Of a DNA stretch of 64,000 nt, positions 34,240-45,147 are shown in pieces; position 1 is the first letter of the stretch; the number at the start of each line of letters is the position of its first letter. Source of the stretch: Russula earlei (Eukaryota; Basidiomycota; Agaricomycetes; Russulales; Russulaceae); the NCBI GenBank assembly GCA_025769875.1, contig JAGFNK010000027.1, positions 1 through 64,000 on the forward strand. Direction: 5' to 3'. The position numbers and the translations under genes are program-made. The notes beneath the pieces are model-generated. The model was not told the origin of the DNA. It saw only the letters and a program-made list of their open reading frames with translations, and made no database searches.

Positions 34240-37200
34240 CAAATAGATACCATTGTCCAACATAAGGAAAACTCAATGAAAGTACCTTTTATGATCACGA
34301 CAAATGGAAAGACTGGTCAAGCACTCCTAGATAGCGGAGCAGACAGAAAACTTCATCAGCCAAGGAATCGTGGGAAAATTACAAATCCCACTCCGAACCC
34401 TCAGAACCCCCAGACCCATCATTAATGTGGACGGCACCAACAATCAAGGAGGAGCACTAACCCATTACACCCACATGACCGTACGTCACTGGACCCACCA
34501 CCCGACTTCTCACCTTCTATGTTACCAACTTGGGAGAAGATAGAATGATCCTTGGATATCCCTTTTTGAGGGCGATAAATCCCCACATCAATTGGAGCAC
34601 TGGCCGCCTAAGGAACCACCTAGGGGTTCTTCTCACCCCCGTATCCATAGTGAAATCCACCAAAAATCCGACTTGCACAAATAAGAACAACCACCATTCC
34701 CCCGGAATACTTACGACATCAGAAGGTTTTTTCAGAAGAAGCAGCCAAACGACTCCCACCCAGCCGAGGAGAACTCGACTTCAGAATCACCCTGAAACCA
34801 GACGCCCCCAAATTCCTTGATTGCCGAACCTTACCCACTCCCCCTGAACGAAAAACAAGAACTATCAAGACAAATACAAGAAGACCTGGCCAAAGGTTTC
34901 ATCAAAGATGGTGTTTCAGATTTTGTATCCCCCGTCTTCTTTGTTCAGAAGAAAGACGGTACTGCTCCAAGGATGGTAGTGGACTACCGAAAACTCAATA
35001 ACGCCACCGTTCCAGATTATCATGCCCTGCCAAACATGGAAGAACAATTACACAAATTAAGGGGCAAAACCACCTTTAGCAAATTCGATGTCAGAGCTGG
35101 CTACAACAACATCTTGATCCACCCAGGAAGACCGACACAAGGGTGCCTTCAAAACCCAATTTGGCACCTTCATTCCCATGGTAATGGGCTTCGGCTTTAC
35201 CAATGCCCCAGCAGCCTTTTCAACGAGCAATGAACCACACCCTCCGACCCTGGCTTCCTAAAGTACCCCGAAAACACTTGCAACTACCTAGACGACGTGG
35301 CAATAGCCACGAACTCAGGAGAAGAACACCTCCACCGACAAATTACACACGAATTCCTTGACCTTCTCGAAAGGGACTCTTATTTCTTAAAAGCATCTAA
35401 GTGCGCCTTCGAACAAGAAGAGATTGACTTCCTGGGCTTCCGAATTAATCAAGGGACCCTCAAAATCGATCCTGTCAAAATGGATGGCCTCAAAAAGCTG
35501 GCCGAGACCTCCCAACAATCTGAAACAGGTACAACAAATCATGGGCGCCCTCAATTACCAACGGCCATTTATCCGAGACTTCGCAAAAATAGCCCGCCCC
35601 ATTTTTCTCTACAATCAAGAAAGGGACCCCCTTTCTCTGGACTCCGGAAGCAACCACAGCCCTAGAAACCTTGATAGCAGCGGTCTGCGACTGACCCTGA
35701 ACTTTACACTGCCAACCCCGACCTCCCATACGAATTAGAAACCGATGCCTCACAGTTTGCCACCGGAGCTATCCTCTTCCAAAAGGATCAAAGAGGAAAA
35801 AGGAAAATGATCGGAAATATGTCACACGCGTTCAACGAAGCAGAAAGGAACTACCCAGTCTGGGATAGGGAGTTCCTAGCTCTGATCCTTGCACTCCAAC
35901 ACTGGCGATACCTATTAGTCGGAACTAAACACCCCATCAAAATTTTCACAGACCACGCTAACCTGGCTCACTACCGGCTCCCCCACAAAATCAACCGAAG
36001 GATTGCCTGGGTACATCTCAACACTCGCGGATTACCACTTCGAAATCCACCACAAACCCGGAGTCTCCAATCGTGCGGACGCTCTCTCACGACGACCTGA
36101 CCACAATGATGGGTCAGGAGACAACCAGAACATCACAGCACTCCCTGACAAACTTTTTATTCGCACGCTCCACACTGAGGACCTTTATGAACAAGTACTA
36201 ACCGAACAAAGAAAAGAAAGTCAGATCTCCTCATGTGGAAGGTCAAACACGGTCTCCAAGAAGAAGAAGATGCACTATTCAAAGATGGAAAATTGGTGGT
36301 GCCATATCAAGAACCCCTCTTACGAAAAATTTTACATACCTACCATGACAGTATCCTTGGCGGGCACACAGGAAACGCCCGAACCCTGTATTCAATTCAA
36401 GAATCCTTCTGGTGGCCAAAGATGGCCTACTTTATCAGGGACTACATTCGAGGCTGTGCCACCTGTCAAGCCAACAAGACTTCCACACACCCAACTCGTC
36501 CCCCAATTTATCCGATTCCCCCTGAGTTCCAGAAACCGTTCCAAACCATAGCAATCGACTGGATCGTCGACCTTCCATTGTCAGAAGAATGTAACACTAT
36601 CATGACCATCACCGACCACGACTCTACCAAAGCGGCAATATTCATACCATGTCGTAAGGACATGGGGACCCTAGCAATGGCCAAATTGTTCTTACGACAT
36701 GCCTTCCCTTGGACTGGGGTCCCCTCCAAGATCATTTCCGATCGTGACCCTCGCTTTACCTCCGACTTGTTCAAGAAGTTTCCCGAATCCTCGGGATCAA
36801 TCAAAATTTAAGCACTGCCTACCACCCTCAAACTGATGGACAATCAGAAAGAACAAACCAGACCCTGGAAATGTATCTGCGCATCTACACAGGAGAGAAA
36901 CAGGAAGAATGGGCACACTGGCTCCCCATAGCCCAATACCATTTTAACGCCCACAAGTCTACCACCACCAAAAAAACCCCCTACGAACTCCTCATCGGGT
37001 TTAACCCTCAAGGACTTGGCACCCAGCTCAAGTCCAAGTTCCCCGGAATCCAAGAACGACTCCAAGCATTAAAAGACATGAGGGAATCAGCACAAGAAGC
37101 AATGAGAAGGGCACAGAATAACTGGATCAAGGAAACCAAATTCAAGGGCTTCGAAGAAGGACAGAAGGTTTGGTTGGAAGGCACTAACTTAAAAACTCCC

Positions 37201-37600
37201 CATCAGTTTCATAAGTTCCGCCCCAAACGATTCGGCCCTTTTATCATCACCAAACGAATCTCCCACATTGTTTACCAACTCCAATTACCGCCCCAATGGA
37301 ACATCCACAACGTATTTCATGCCTCCCTCTTATCTCCAGTCACAGAAACAGCCGAACATGGACCAAACTTCCCTGAGCCACCACCTGACCTTATCTCGGG
37401 AGAATATGAAGTCGAGAAAGATTACCGCTCAACGTCTCCATAGAAACCGACTCCAATACAGGGTCCGGTGGAAAGGATATTCCGCAGGCAGAAGGATACC
37501 TGGGAACCTCTCTCAAACCTTAAAACGCTCAAGATGCCATCACCATGTTTCACCTCCAACAGCCCACCAAACTCCGTACCATGACCACCACTAACTCTGA
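34211..37600 (+). pseudogene. pol: Pol of element F, multiple +1 shifts
   Basis: Protease (QALLDSGA near 34316), reverse transcriptase (VVDYRKLNNA near 34980; YLDDVAIA near 35285), RNase H (ETDASQFATGAIL near 35740; FTDHANLAHYRL near 35950), integrase HHCC finger (ending CATCQANK near 36465), integrase core (IDWIVDL near 36555; ISDRDPRF near 36740) and a chromodomain (YRVRWKGYSAG near 37455) are all recognisable. The reading frame steps repeatedly through what look like one-base insertions, for example near 35125, 35218, 35258, 35692 and 36006. Confidence 0.9.
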
Positions 37601-37667
37601 TCCCCGCAGAATCCCATCACTCAGACGAAAGTCTGAACGACTTAGAACATCAATTCCAAACACTTAC

Positions 37668-39251
37668 GATACAACAACGTACATTACTCCCCCGAATTAA
37701 CTCACGTAACCCCCCTTCTTATTCCGTTAACGACCCCGCTATCCCCGACCGGGATATACAATTTTCGATTTAGCCGCCAGAGAACAACTCTTTTCTGGAA
37801 TTCTCTCTCCTGGCGACTTCCGCGGCTTTTCAATTACTTATGACGGACCCCCGTTTTCTGAGTTTCATCTATCCGTACGAAGAGCAGTACTTACAGATTT
37901 GTAGTGGAACCACATCATACGATCAGCCTACATAAATACCCCCACTCCCTTCCGAGTGGTCAGCCTGGCACCACGAACACGCTACCTCTACATACAACAC
38001 TCCCATGTCGTCCCCCGTCTCTAACTCATCTCCCTCTACCTATCCTTACCCCTTCCCCCACTATCAAACAAGAACCCCTCTCACCCGAAGTATTCCAGCA
38101 TATCATCGACCAACGAACCTTCATCGTCCCAGACGAAACCGAGGTCCAAGACCTTGCCGCTACCCTCAACCCACTCGCCATCCGAGAAGGAACACCCTCG
38201 CCAACCCCGACCCAAGCAGACCCCACTCATCCCTGGCCCCCCTTGGTTTGTTTACGAACCTTACACGCATGTTCCCCCTTTTTACATTCACGTTAATGGG
38301 CGAAAGCGCCTATTACCATACTTACGTGTCGCCTTATATAACTGACGAACCCATGCTTCTAGGACTATGGGTCGAGGAGAACCCACTTATGGAGAAAAGC
38401 TCATCGCCCGGCCCGTTGTCTCTGCCCCTCATCCCTCTGTCTCTGCCTCTGACCTCCGCCTCCTCATTGAGGACCACCCCTTCCATTTTGATGCTGCCCA
38501 AGCCCTCGAAAACCTCCATGACCCTGGTGCTCTTGCCGACGTCTACCGTCTCCGTACCAGCTCTTTCAAGTTGAAAGTCTTGGAGGGCAAGCGCGCCTCT
38601 ATCCAAGGGGCTCTAAGCGTCCTTCAAGGGCAACTCGCTGACCGACTCCATGAAATCCAGTCCCACACTAAAGAGACTCGCCGCCATCCGCAGTCGCCTT
38701 CGGGCCAACAACACTTCCGTCCGAGTTCGCCATCAACTCGATAACTTGATGACTGATGGGGGGCTCACCCGCGACACTGGACCATATTACTCACTGGCAG
38801 GGAGCTACGACAAAATCGAGGACTCGAAGGAGTCATCCACTTCCCCTACACCATCCATTCACCCTCCTCTCTCCCTACCCCTCCTCTCCAGTACCTCCCT
38901 CCTCGCGTTGTCGACCAGTCCCAAAACGACGCTCCCATGGGGTCACCTTCCCACTTCCCTCAAATGTTCTCTGATGACGCCAGTACCCCCAACACCCCTC
39001 TCACCCCCGCACGAATGACTAAAGCACAGCGTCACCAACTTCAGAAGCGACAACACGTCTGCAAACACTGCAACACCAGGGGGCACTGGAACAAGGACTG
39101 TAACAAACCTCATACTAATTGCAGCGGACAAGTGGATTGCATCCTCAGGAGGACCCATCGGAGCTACAGGGGTTTCTGCCCCAAGGCCATGGGACCCCAG
39201 AGCGCGTGGCCAGAAGTCGAAGGCGATGAATTCCGTGAGTCGGGTCCCTGA
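37668..39251 (+). pseudogene. Third ORF of element F, with CCHC zinc knuckle
   Basis: The frames follow the third ORF of F': a Ser/Pro-rich linker, a segment of the FVYEPYTHVPPFYIHVNG type, EDHPFHFDAAQALENL, a helical region around GKRASIQGALSVLQGQLADRL, and the C-terminal frame 38937-39251. That last frame carries CKHCNTRGHWNKDC and a second Cys cluster. Several one-base shifts separate the pieces. Unknown family; probably a nucleic-acid-binding accessory protein (inference). Confidence 0.72.
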
Positions 39252-39291
39252 GACCGATTAGTTCGGAGAACTAAGCATGAGGGGGGCATGA

Positions 39292-39899
39292 TGTTATGAT
39301 TTACCCCCTTGTCGGTTCGCCCATTACTCTCTTGTTATTGTTCCCCCCTTTACCACCCTCTTTCTCTTGGTTACCGTTTCATCCCTTGATGTCGATGGTC
39401 CCTTACTGTTTCATGTATTGTGTTTCACCTATTGTGTTTCACCTATTGTTGAGTTACCTTTGCTATTGGCTCACCTTTATCTATTGTTCTGCTTATAGTA
39501 CTGTACAGCCTCGCTACATACAGTATTTAAGCGCCTGTAGAAGCTGGGGAATGCCCCAAGCTTAGCTTTGTCCCACTTCCTGTCGCATCCCTTGCCCTGT
39601 ACCCTCTCTCAATCACAACTCTGCTTGTGCTGGCCTACACCTTGCTTGACCTAAGCACACTTCAAGGAACCCTTGTGTTCCTCTTCCTCCTCTGCCTCTC
39701 TTTCATCGTCCTCCTCTTCTGTGAAACCAGGAGATCAACTCTGTCTGCGGACTGAGTCATTGTCTGACTCAGCCCTGAGACGCTAAAACCATTGAACCGG
39801 TCTTCTTGAGCCGGCCCCACTGAACCCTTGAACCAAGTCACAGGGACTTGGCCCCACTGAACCTTGAGCTAACGCTCTAACGGCCGCGACGCCGTTACA
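39292..39899 (+). repeat. Right LTR of element F
   Basis: 608 bp, TGTTATGATT to GCCGTTACA, essentially identical to the left LTR. Confidence 0.95.
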
Positions 39900-40018
39900 A
39901 TCACAGCCCAGTCGCATTAACACATCAGCTCCCACAGACTGGGCGCTCTCAGCTCATGCATGTCGCTCATGCGTCGGATCAGCCCGGACCAACTCAACTC
40001 AGATGCTGCAGCCTGTGT

Positions 40019-40325
40019 ATGTTACAATGATAAGTTAATTGATGACAATCGGTAGCTACTAATGACTGATCCTTTATGATACAAGTTGGTAGTTATGATT
40101 ACTTTGCTTAGAGACGCATTCAAGTATTTAAGAGGCACTCAATTAGCTAGATCACTTCAGTTTTGTCTTACACAAACTGAAGTGAGTACTTACTGTTTCC
40201 TATCTTATCTATCGCATCTAATCATGTGTTGTAGATATCTTTTGATAGGTATTACTGATTTATAGTTTTGTCTTACACAAACTGAAATATCTTTTGATAG
40301 ATCTTAAGGATCTTATTGTTGTTAT
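40019..40325. repeat. Small AT-rich insertion with internal direct repeats
   Basis: It interrupts the open frame of the pogo transposase C-terminal region. It contains two copies of TTTTGTCTTACACAAACTGA (40157 and 40266) and two of ATATCTTTTGATAG. It starts TGTTACAATG like some LTRs, and its end is loosely the inverted counterpart. The type is uncertain. Confidence 0.35.
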
Positions 40326-40513
40326 CATAACCTGCGCCCATCTGCTTCAACATTCTGAAACTAGTGACACTGATTATATTGCCTCAGACTTGGAGGGAGG
40401 TGCTAGGGACATGACCAGCAGCCACAAATCCTCAACATCCTCAACAACTGGGACTGACCCTCACTTATGTGCTTGCAATGCGATGATCATGCACACGTCT
40501 TCAGCACAGAACA

Positions 40514-41478
40514 TGTCATGAACCATTCTCCAGAGAGGGCCCTTGAAGGACCCTTCCTTATGAGAGGAAACCCAGCCTCTATGGTGTCACCCTGTTCACA
40601 CGAGCAAAAGGGGTGAGTAGAGGTGTCCACAATATCACGCATGCATTGTCGCACGAGCAATTCTCAGCACAATTGACATACAGCAAGCCCCACTTGATGG
40701 CAACCCTTTTAGCAATAAAGGACAGTATTAGGGCCTTCCTAAGGGACCCTTTAGGACGACTCCAGGTGCTCTACAATAGGCACTAACACAGTATCAAGGA
40801 CCCTGCAACATGTTATTAGACTAACTCCAATAACTATAGAACTAACTATAAGGCAATACTAAGGACCTTAATAGAAGTATTAGGGTCGACTTAAGGACCC
40901 TAATAGAAGTATATAAGGGGCCTTATAAGATAACACTATTCCCTAAAGCAAACTACAAGTCCTCAAATGACCGGCCCTAAACTAACTAACAGAAAATGAA
41001 TCAGGTGCTTGCATGTGTACTAAAAGCAGTGAACACGTGGACAGTGAAGGCTCTTACTCATCAAGAGAAGCCTTCTTACTCAGCAGCTTACTGAGCATGA
41101 CTGAGCATGCTCAGTAAGCACACTCCGACTTCTTACTCATCACTCTATTGTGCTTGATAACAAGGTTATGACTTGTTCCCTATTTAGCAGTTCTCTTGTA
41201 GTATATAAGTGCTCAATAAAGTAGCAGACAGTCCTCAGACTGTCCATTTGTTTATGACACTCTCCATCCCTGGGATACTCCTTTAAGGACCATCCCCTTG
41301 TGACTATTCTGGCCTCTTCCCTGCATACCTGCTCAACTCTACCAATAACTATACCTCTTTGGTATTTGTTACTGCTTTGGACTCTACTCCTTGCCCATGC
41401 TGTCTTGGACGTCTATCGACTCGTCTTCAAGCTTACCCCTTGCTCTTGAACTGGATAGTTAAACAGTGAGTCTTGACA
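40514..41478 (+). repeat. Solo LTR A7, uninterrupted reference copy
   Basis: 965 bp, TGTCATGAACC to GTCTTGACA, with a perfect GAACA duplication (40509-40513, 41479-41483). Removing it with one GAACA joins two open pogo frames in phase, confirming the boundaries. Confidence 0.95.
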
Positions 41479-42413
41479 GAACATGGAGGGGATTCTTTCT
41501 GATCACCAAGCTATCTCTGTGCTCCAAGATCAAACACGGAGCCGTGAGGAGCTGATTTCCAAAATACAATCACTTCATCACAAAGTTTCAGTCCTTTCCC
41601 AAAATGTGATTATGCAAGCATCACAATTGAGTGCAGCAAATGCACACTGCACAATTGCTCAGTGAGAAGCCAATGATCTGTGTGTGAAGTTGGCAAATCA
41701 GCAAAAGACAAGACCTCATGCTTTGACAAAGATCAAGGCCCAGTTTGTTACACATCCTGAGCTGAAGGAGGCATTTGAAGCAGACAAATGAGATTGAATT
41801 AACCAGGAGAGAAAAGAAACAAAAAAATGCACTGAGAAAGCTACTGAAGATTTGGCTCATACTATATGAATTAGTGAAGGCACTGTTTCAAAGGTTCTTG
41901 ACAATTCTTTTTCATCATACAAGTGCAAGAAAACCTTATGATGATTGCAGGTGCACTTGAGCTCTCAATGGAGGGCACCATGTCTGAACTCACCACATGG
42001 ATCAAAGAGCAACTTGTTGCACATCCTGAGTTGGAAAACAACCAATGATTTGTGCAACTTTATGGCAGATGATGTAGTAGTAATAATCACTATCCCTCCT
42101 CATCATCCCTTGCCTCATCAATAGGACCCTCACTGGCACAACCATTTGCACAGCTGCCTTCACAACACTCTTACAGTACTGCACCATACAGTACTACTAC
42201 ACCATCATTCCAGATTCAATATTGGGACCAGATTCCACTCAATTAGATGCTACTCCTGTTTTCCCTAGTCCCTACCTAATCAAATTGCCATTGTACATAA
42301 CATTTCATCCTGGGCGGACTTTAATTTGGCATGTGTGTTACATGTATGTTACTTTCATGACATTTGTGACCACCAAGATGGTAGTGAACTGCCAAGTTCC
42401 CAGTGGCATACAG

Positions 42414-42637
42414 TAAGGCCCATTTTATTTCCATGTTATATTGGCCATCTCTGAAAAATCCTTGAGTTTCAAAACTTTCAGTTTGGATTCAAAATTCTCT
42501 TTCTAAAAGACCCTAATATGCCTCACTCATTACTGGGTGGAATCCCTTTTCGAGTGAATGTGGAATTCTTTATAATCTTCATGTCATCTAGCAGAACAAT
42601 CCATATTCATGTCCTTTTACACTTACACAAGCTGAAG
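42414..42637 (+). repeat. Target repeat flanking pogo, right half
   Basis: This sequence and the left flank of pogo (about 30210-30334) match the two halves of a continuous copy at 43546-43870. It is cut at 42637 by LTR G. Confidence 0.7.
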
Positions 42638-43519
42638 TGTTACACCATTTTCCTTTTACGTTTACCTCTTACCTTTTGCTATGGACTGCTTGCTTTCATA
42701 TGTCCCTTTACTTACTAGTCTCATGATCTCTTACGTCTTGTGATCCCTTCTGTGTTATCATGTGATCCATACACGTCCAGGTAACACTGGATTGCTGTTA
42801 CTTTCCCTTTGTTTGGTTCTCTTTCCATTTATATTCACTTCTTAGTTTTGACTGTGCAATGCTGCGCACCTACTGTGCAGCACAGTTACTTGGCTCTGAC
42901 TCATTCGTGGCCTCATTCCTATGACTCCTACTTATTATGACTCCTACTATACTAGTAGCACAGTCAAAGCGCAGCTATTGCTGTGCTTCTCCTGTATATA
43001 TAAGCTCAGTACTTTGTGACCAAAGCCCTAAGCTTGGTCTCTTGTAGAATCCAACCTACTCTTGTCCAACATATTCTCCTGCAACCCACTTCACTCTCAC
43101 AACCTTAAACCACAACCACCTCTCCATTTCATCAACTCTCAACACACCATCCACCATCTACTCTTCGCCTTTCCCTTCCTTCCCTAAGAGTCTCTCTTCA
43201 CTCCCCTGAGAAGAGCTCTCCTCCTTTAAGACCTACCTTCCTCTACTCTCTCTACGTTGTTCAAGGTCCCTGACGGACTTGAACACATATACCTAGTGGA
43301 ACCAGCCCTAGTCTATCCCATTACAAACTTACCCTAGCTTCTCAACGGACCGAGTCGTACTAGGAAGGGTCTATTGGCCATAACCTGTTTAGCATAAAAC
43401 ACTTCAACTGCTGCAGGGATCCTTACTCATTATACATGGGAACCAGCCTGTTTCTTGAACACCTCTCTATCATCGACTTGTTTTCTGCTTGTGAACTGAC
43501 ATGGCTAGTTACCGTGACA
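42638..43519 (+). repeat. Solo LTR G
   Basis: 882 bp, TGTTACACC to CCGTGACA, with a perfect TGAAG duplication (42633-42637, 43520-43524). A TATATATAAG promoter box lies at 42994. No other copy of this family is in the window. Confidence 0.85.
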
Positions 43520-43545
43520 TGAAGCTTGCTTGGCCTTCCCCCAAG

Positions 43546-43870
43546 GGGTGTGCCTTTGGTGGGCCATGAGCATTCTCCTCATGTGTAATCCTTTTTTGGA
43601 TAAAGGGAGAGGAGGTATATCATAATCCCACAATCATCACCATATGTAAGCCTTTTTACTTATTAGGCCTATTTCAGCAGTTATTTTAGCAGTTATATTG
43701 GTGATCTCTTAAAAATCCTTGAGTTTCAAAATGTTTGGGTTCAAAATTCTGTTTCTAAAAGGCCCTAATATGCCTTTAGTATCACACATTACTGGGTATG
43801 ATCCCTTTTTGGGTGAATGTGTAATCTTCATGTCATCTAGCAGAACAATCCATATCAATACACTGAATCT
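43546..43870 (+). repeat. Uninterrupted copy of the pogo target repeat
   Basis: It matches the left flank of pogo (30210-30334) and then its right flank (42414-42620), without the transposon. The join reads TTACTTATTAGGCC where the filled site reads TTACTTA-TA/TA-AGGCCC. Confidence 0.7.
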
Positions 43871-44929
43871 CAACCAAAAACAGAACTCTTACCATGATCC
43901 TATCAATGACAGCAATTCATATGGCCAAGTCAACTGCCAATCAGTATGTGTCTTTGATGTTAATCACTCAACCAACCATAGTGCTACAGCTCACCTCCAG
44001 TTAAGCTAGCAACTCATTTATTATCAATGGAAAATAAAAAATATCTTATGAAATCATTACATTACATCCACTGAAAGTAACATAGTCAACTGGCTTTCAT
44101 TTGGTGACACATCCACATGGTGAAGGAAATGATGGGCTGAGAGCTTGCCAAGAAAATGCACACAACTTGAAGCGTGACATTGCACATGAGGGAAACCGTC
44201 ATGTGATAGCAGGGTTTGGGTGTGCATGGGATTGTTCGGTCATGTTCATGGTCATTGCGTTGTAATTGCTGCCATGACAGTGACGTCATAGTTATCACTG
44301 CTGCTTGAGAGGAGGAAAACAAAAGATCAAAAAAAGAGCAAATGGAGGGGAAAAATGAATGGAACCTGGAACTGCACACATGCATCCAGGAGAAAGGAGG
44401 CCAGTGATACTTGAGGGAGCTGGCATGCATGGAAGACTGGAGAGGAAGAAAAAAAAAATGGCGGTGTCATTGCTGTAGTCAAGGCCGTGCTGTCACTGAG
44501 GGGTTAGAAATCGTGAGTGAAGTGAAATGAAAAAACAAAAAACAAAACATGCACAGATAGGTCTTGACCTGGAGTTGCCACACATACTGGAACAGCCGTT
44601 TGCATGTGTGGGCCAGGTGATGCACACCCACCAAGGTCACCACCATACACCAAACCTGGACCGAGCAACCACTGGCGAGCTGCATCATTGGGATTGCCTT
44701 GCCCATGACAGCCTGGTCGAACGTCTGGTTGGGGTCAAGGTGTGGCAGTGTTGGAACGGTGTACAGATCCGCATACTGGTCCACCCTAGAGCTCAGTTGT
44801 CAAGTTGGCCATGGAGGGTGCATACCCGATCAAATTTCAGCCATCTGCAGCAGTATCAAAGCCCAAGCAAAACAGGCATGCTGTGAGAAGAGGTTAAAAG
44901 GAGCGAGAAAAAAAGAAAAAAAGCACCTG
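43871..44929. other. No supported gene
   Basis: ORFs of ~100 codons occur on both strands (44086-44430, 44479-44784, 44527-44886) but overlap one another and have no domain or splice evidence. Confidence 0.4.
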
Positions 44930-45088
44930 AAAGAAAAGAAAAGGAAAGAAAAGAAAAGAAAAGAAAAGAAAAGAAAAGAAAAGAAAAGAAAAGAAAAGAA
45001 AAGAAAAGAAAAGAAAAGAAAAGAAAAGAAAAGAAAAGAAAAGAAAAGAAAAGAAAAGAAAAGAAAAGAAAAGAAAAGAAAAGAAAAG
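44930..45088. repeat. AAAAG microsatellite, about 30 units
   Basis: A nearly perfect pentanucleotide array. It makes long Lys/Glu-rich and Phe/Leu/Ser-rich ORFs on the two strands that are artefacts of the repeat. Confidence 0.97.
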
Positions 45089-45147
45089 CAAGAGAAAGCT
45101 TTACCTGCTGTCATCATGGCCATGGGCATGTCGCCATCAGTTGCATA

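Larger units (their letters stand above)
32051..39899 (+). mobile_element. Gypsy element F, full length, very young LTRs
   Basis: 7849 bp with a perfect ATCAC duplication (32046-32050, 39900-39904). The LTRs (607 and 608 bp) differ by one substitution and one C-run length. The order is gag, pol with chromodomain, third ORF, purine tract (GAGGGGGGCA, 39280-39289), right LTR. It is inserted in the pogo transposase C-terminal region. The coding frames carry many single-base insertions relative to F'. Confidence 0.95.
30644..41870 (+). pseudogene. pogo-family (DDE_1) transposase, split
   Basis: The N-terminal part has a psq/CENP-B-type helix-turn-helix region (YEQQLQAALSDYHNGIY; GKHKSHQEAHQDGQLL), probably with an intron between these blocks. 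Catalytic motifs are NMDEKGIQ (about 31200), FDGHNSHE (about 31590) and RLQPLDV (about 31690), the three acidic sites of the family. A 54-bp GTGAGA..CACAG intron fits 31423-31476; a TGA in the following exon (31531-31533) replaces a likely Arg. The C-terminal low-complexity region is cut by F at 32050. It continues at 39905 and 40330-40513, then after LTR A7 as a coiled segment (LSDHQAISVLQ..). It cuts and pastes the element at TA; here it is inactive. Confidence 0.78.
30335..42413 (+). mobile_element. pogo-type DNA transposon, interrupted
   Basis: The termini are inverted repeats of ~42 bp (CTGTACACCACTGGGAACTC at the left; its near-complement ends at 42413), flanked by TA on both sides. It contains a DDE_1 transposase. 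Gypsy F, LTR A7 and perhaps a third small piece sit inside. Without F and A7 the element would be about 3.2 kb. A paralogous empty site at 43546-43870 supports both ends. Confidence 0.8.
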
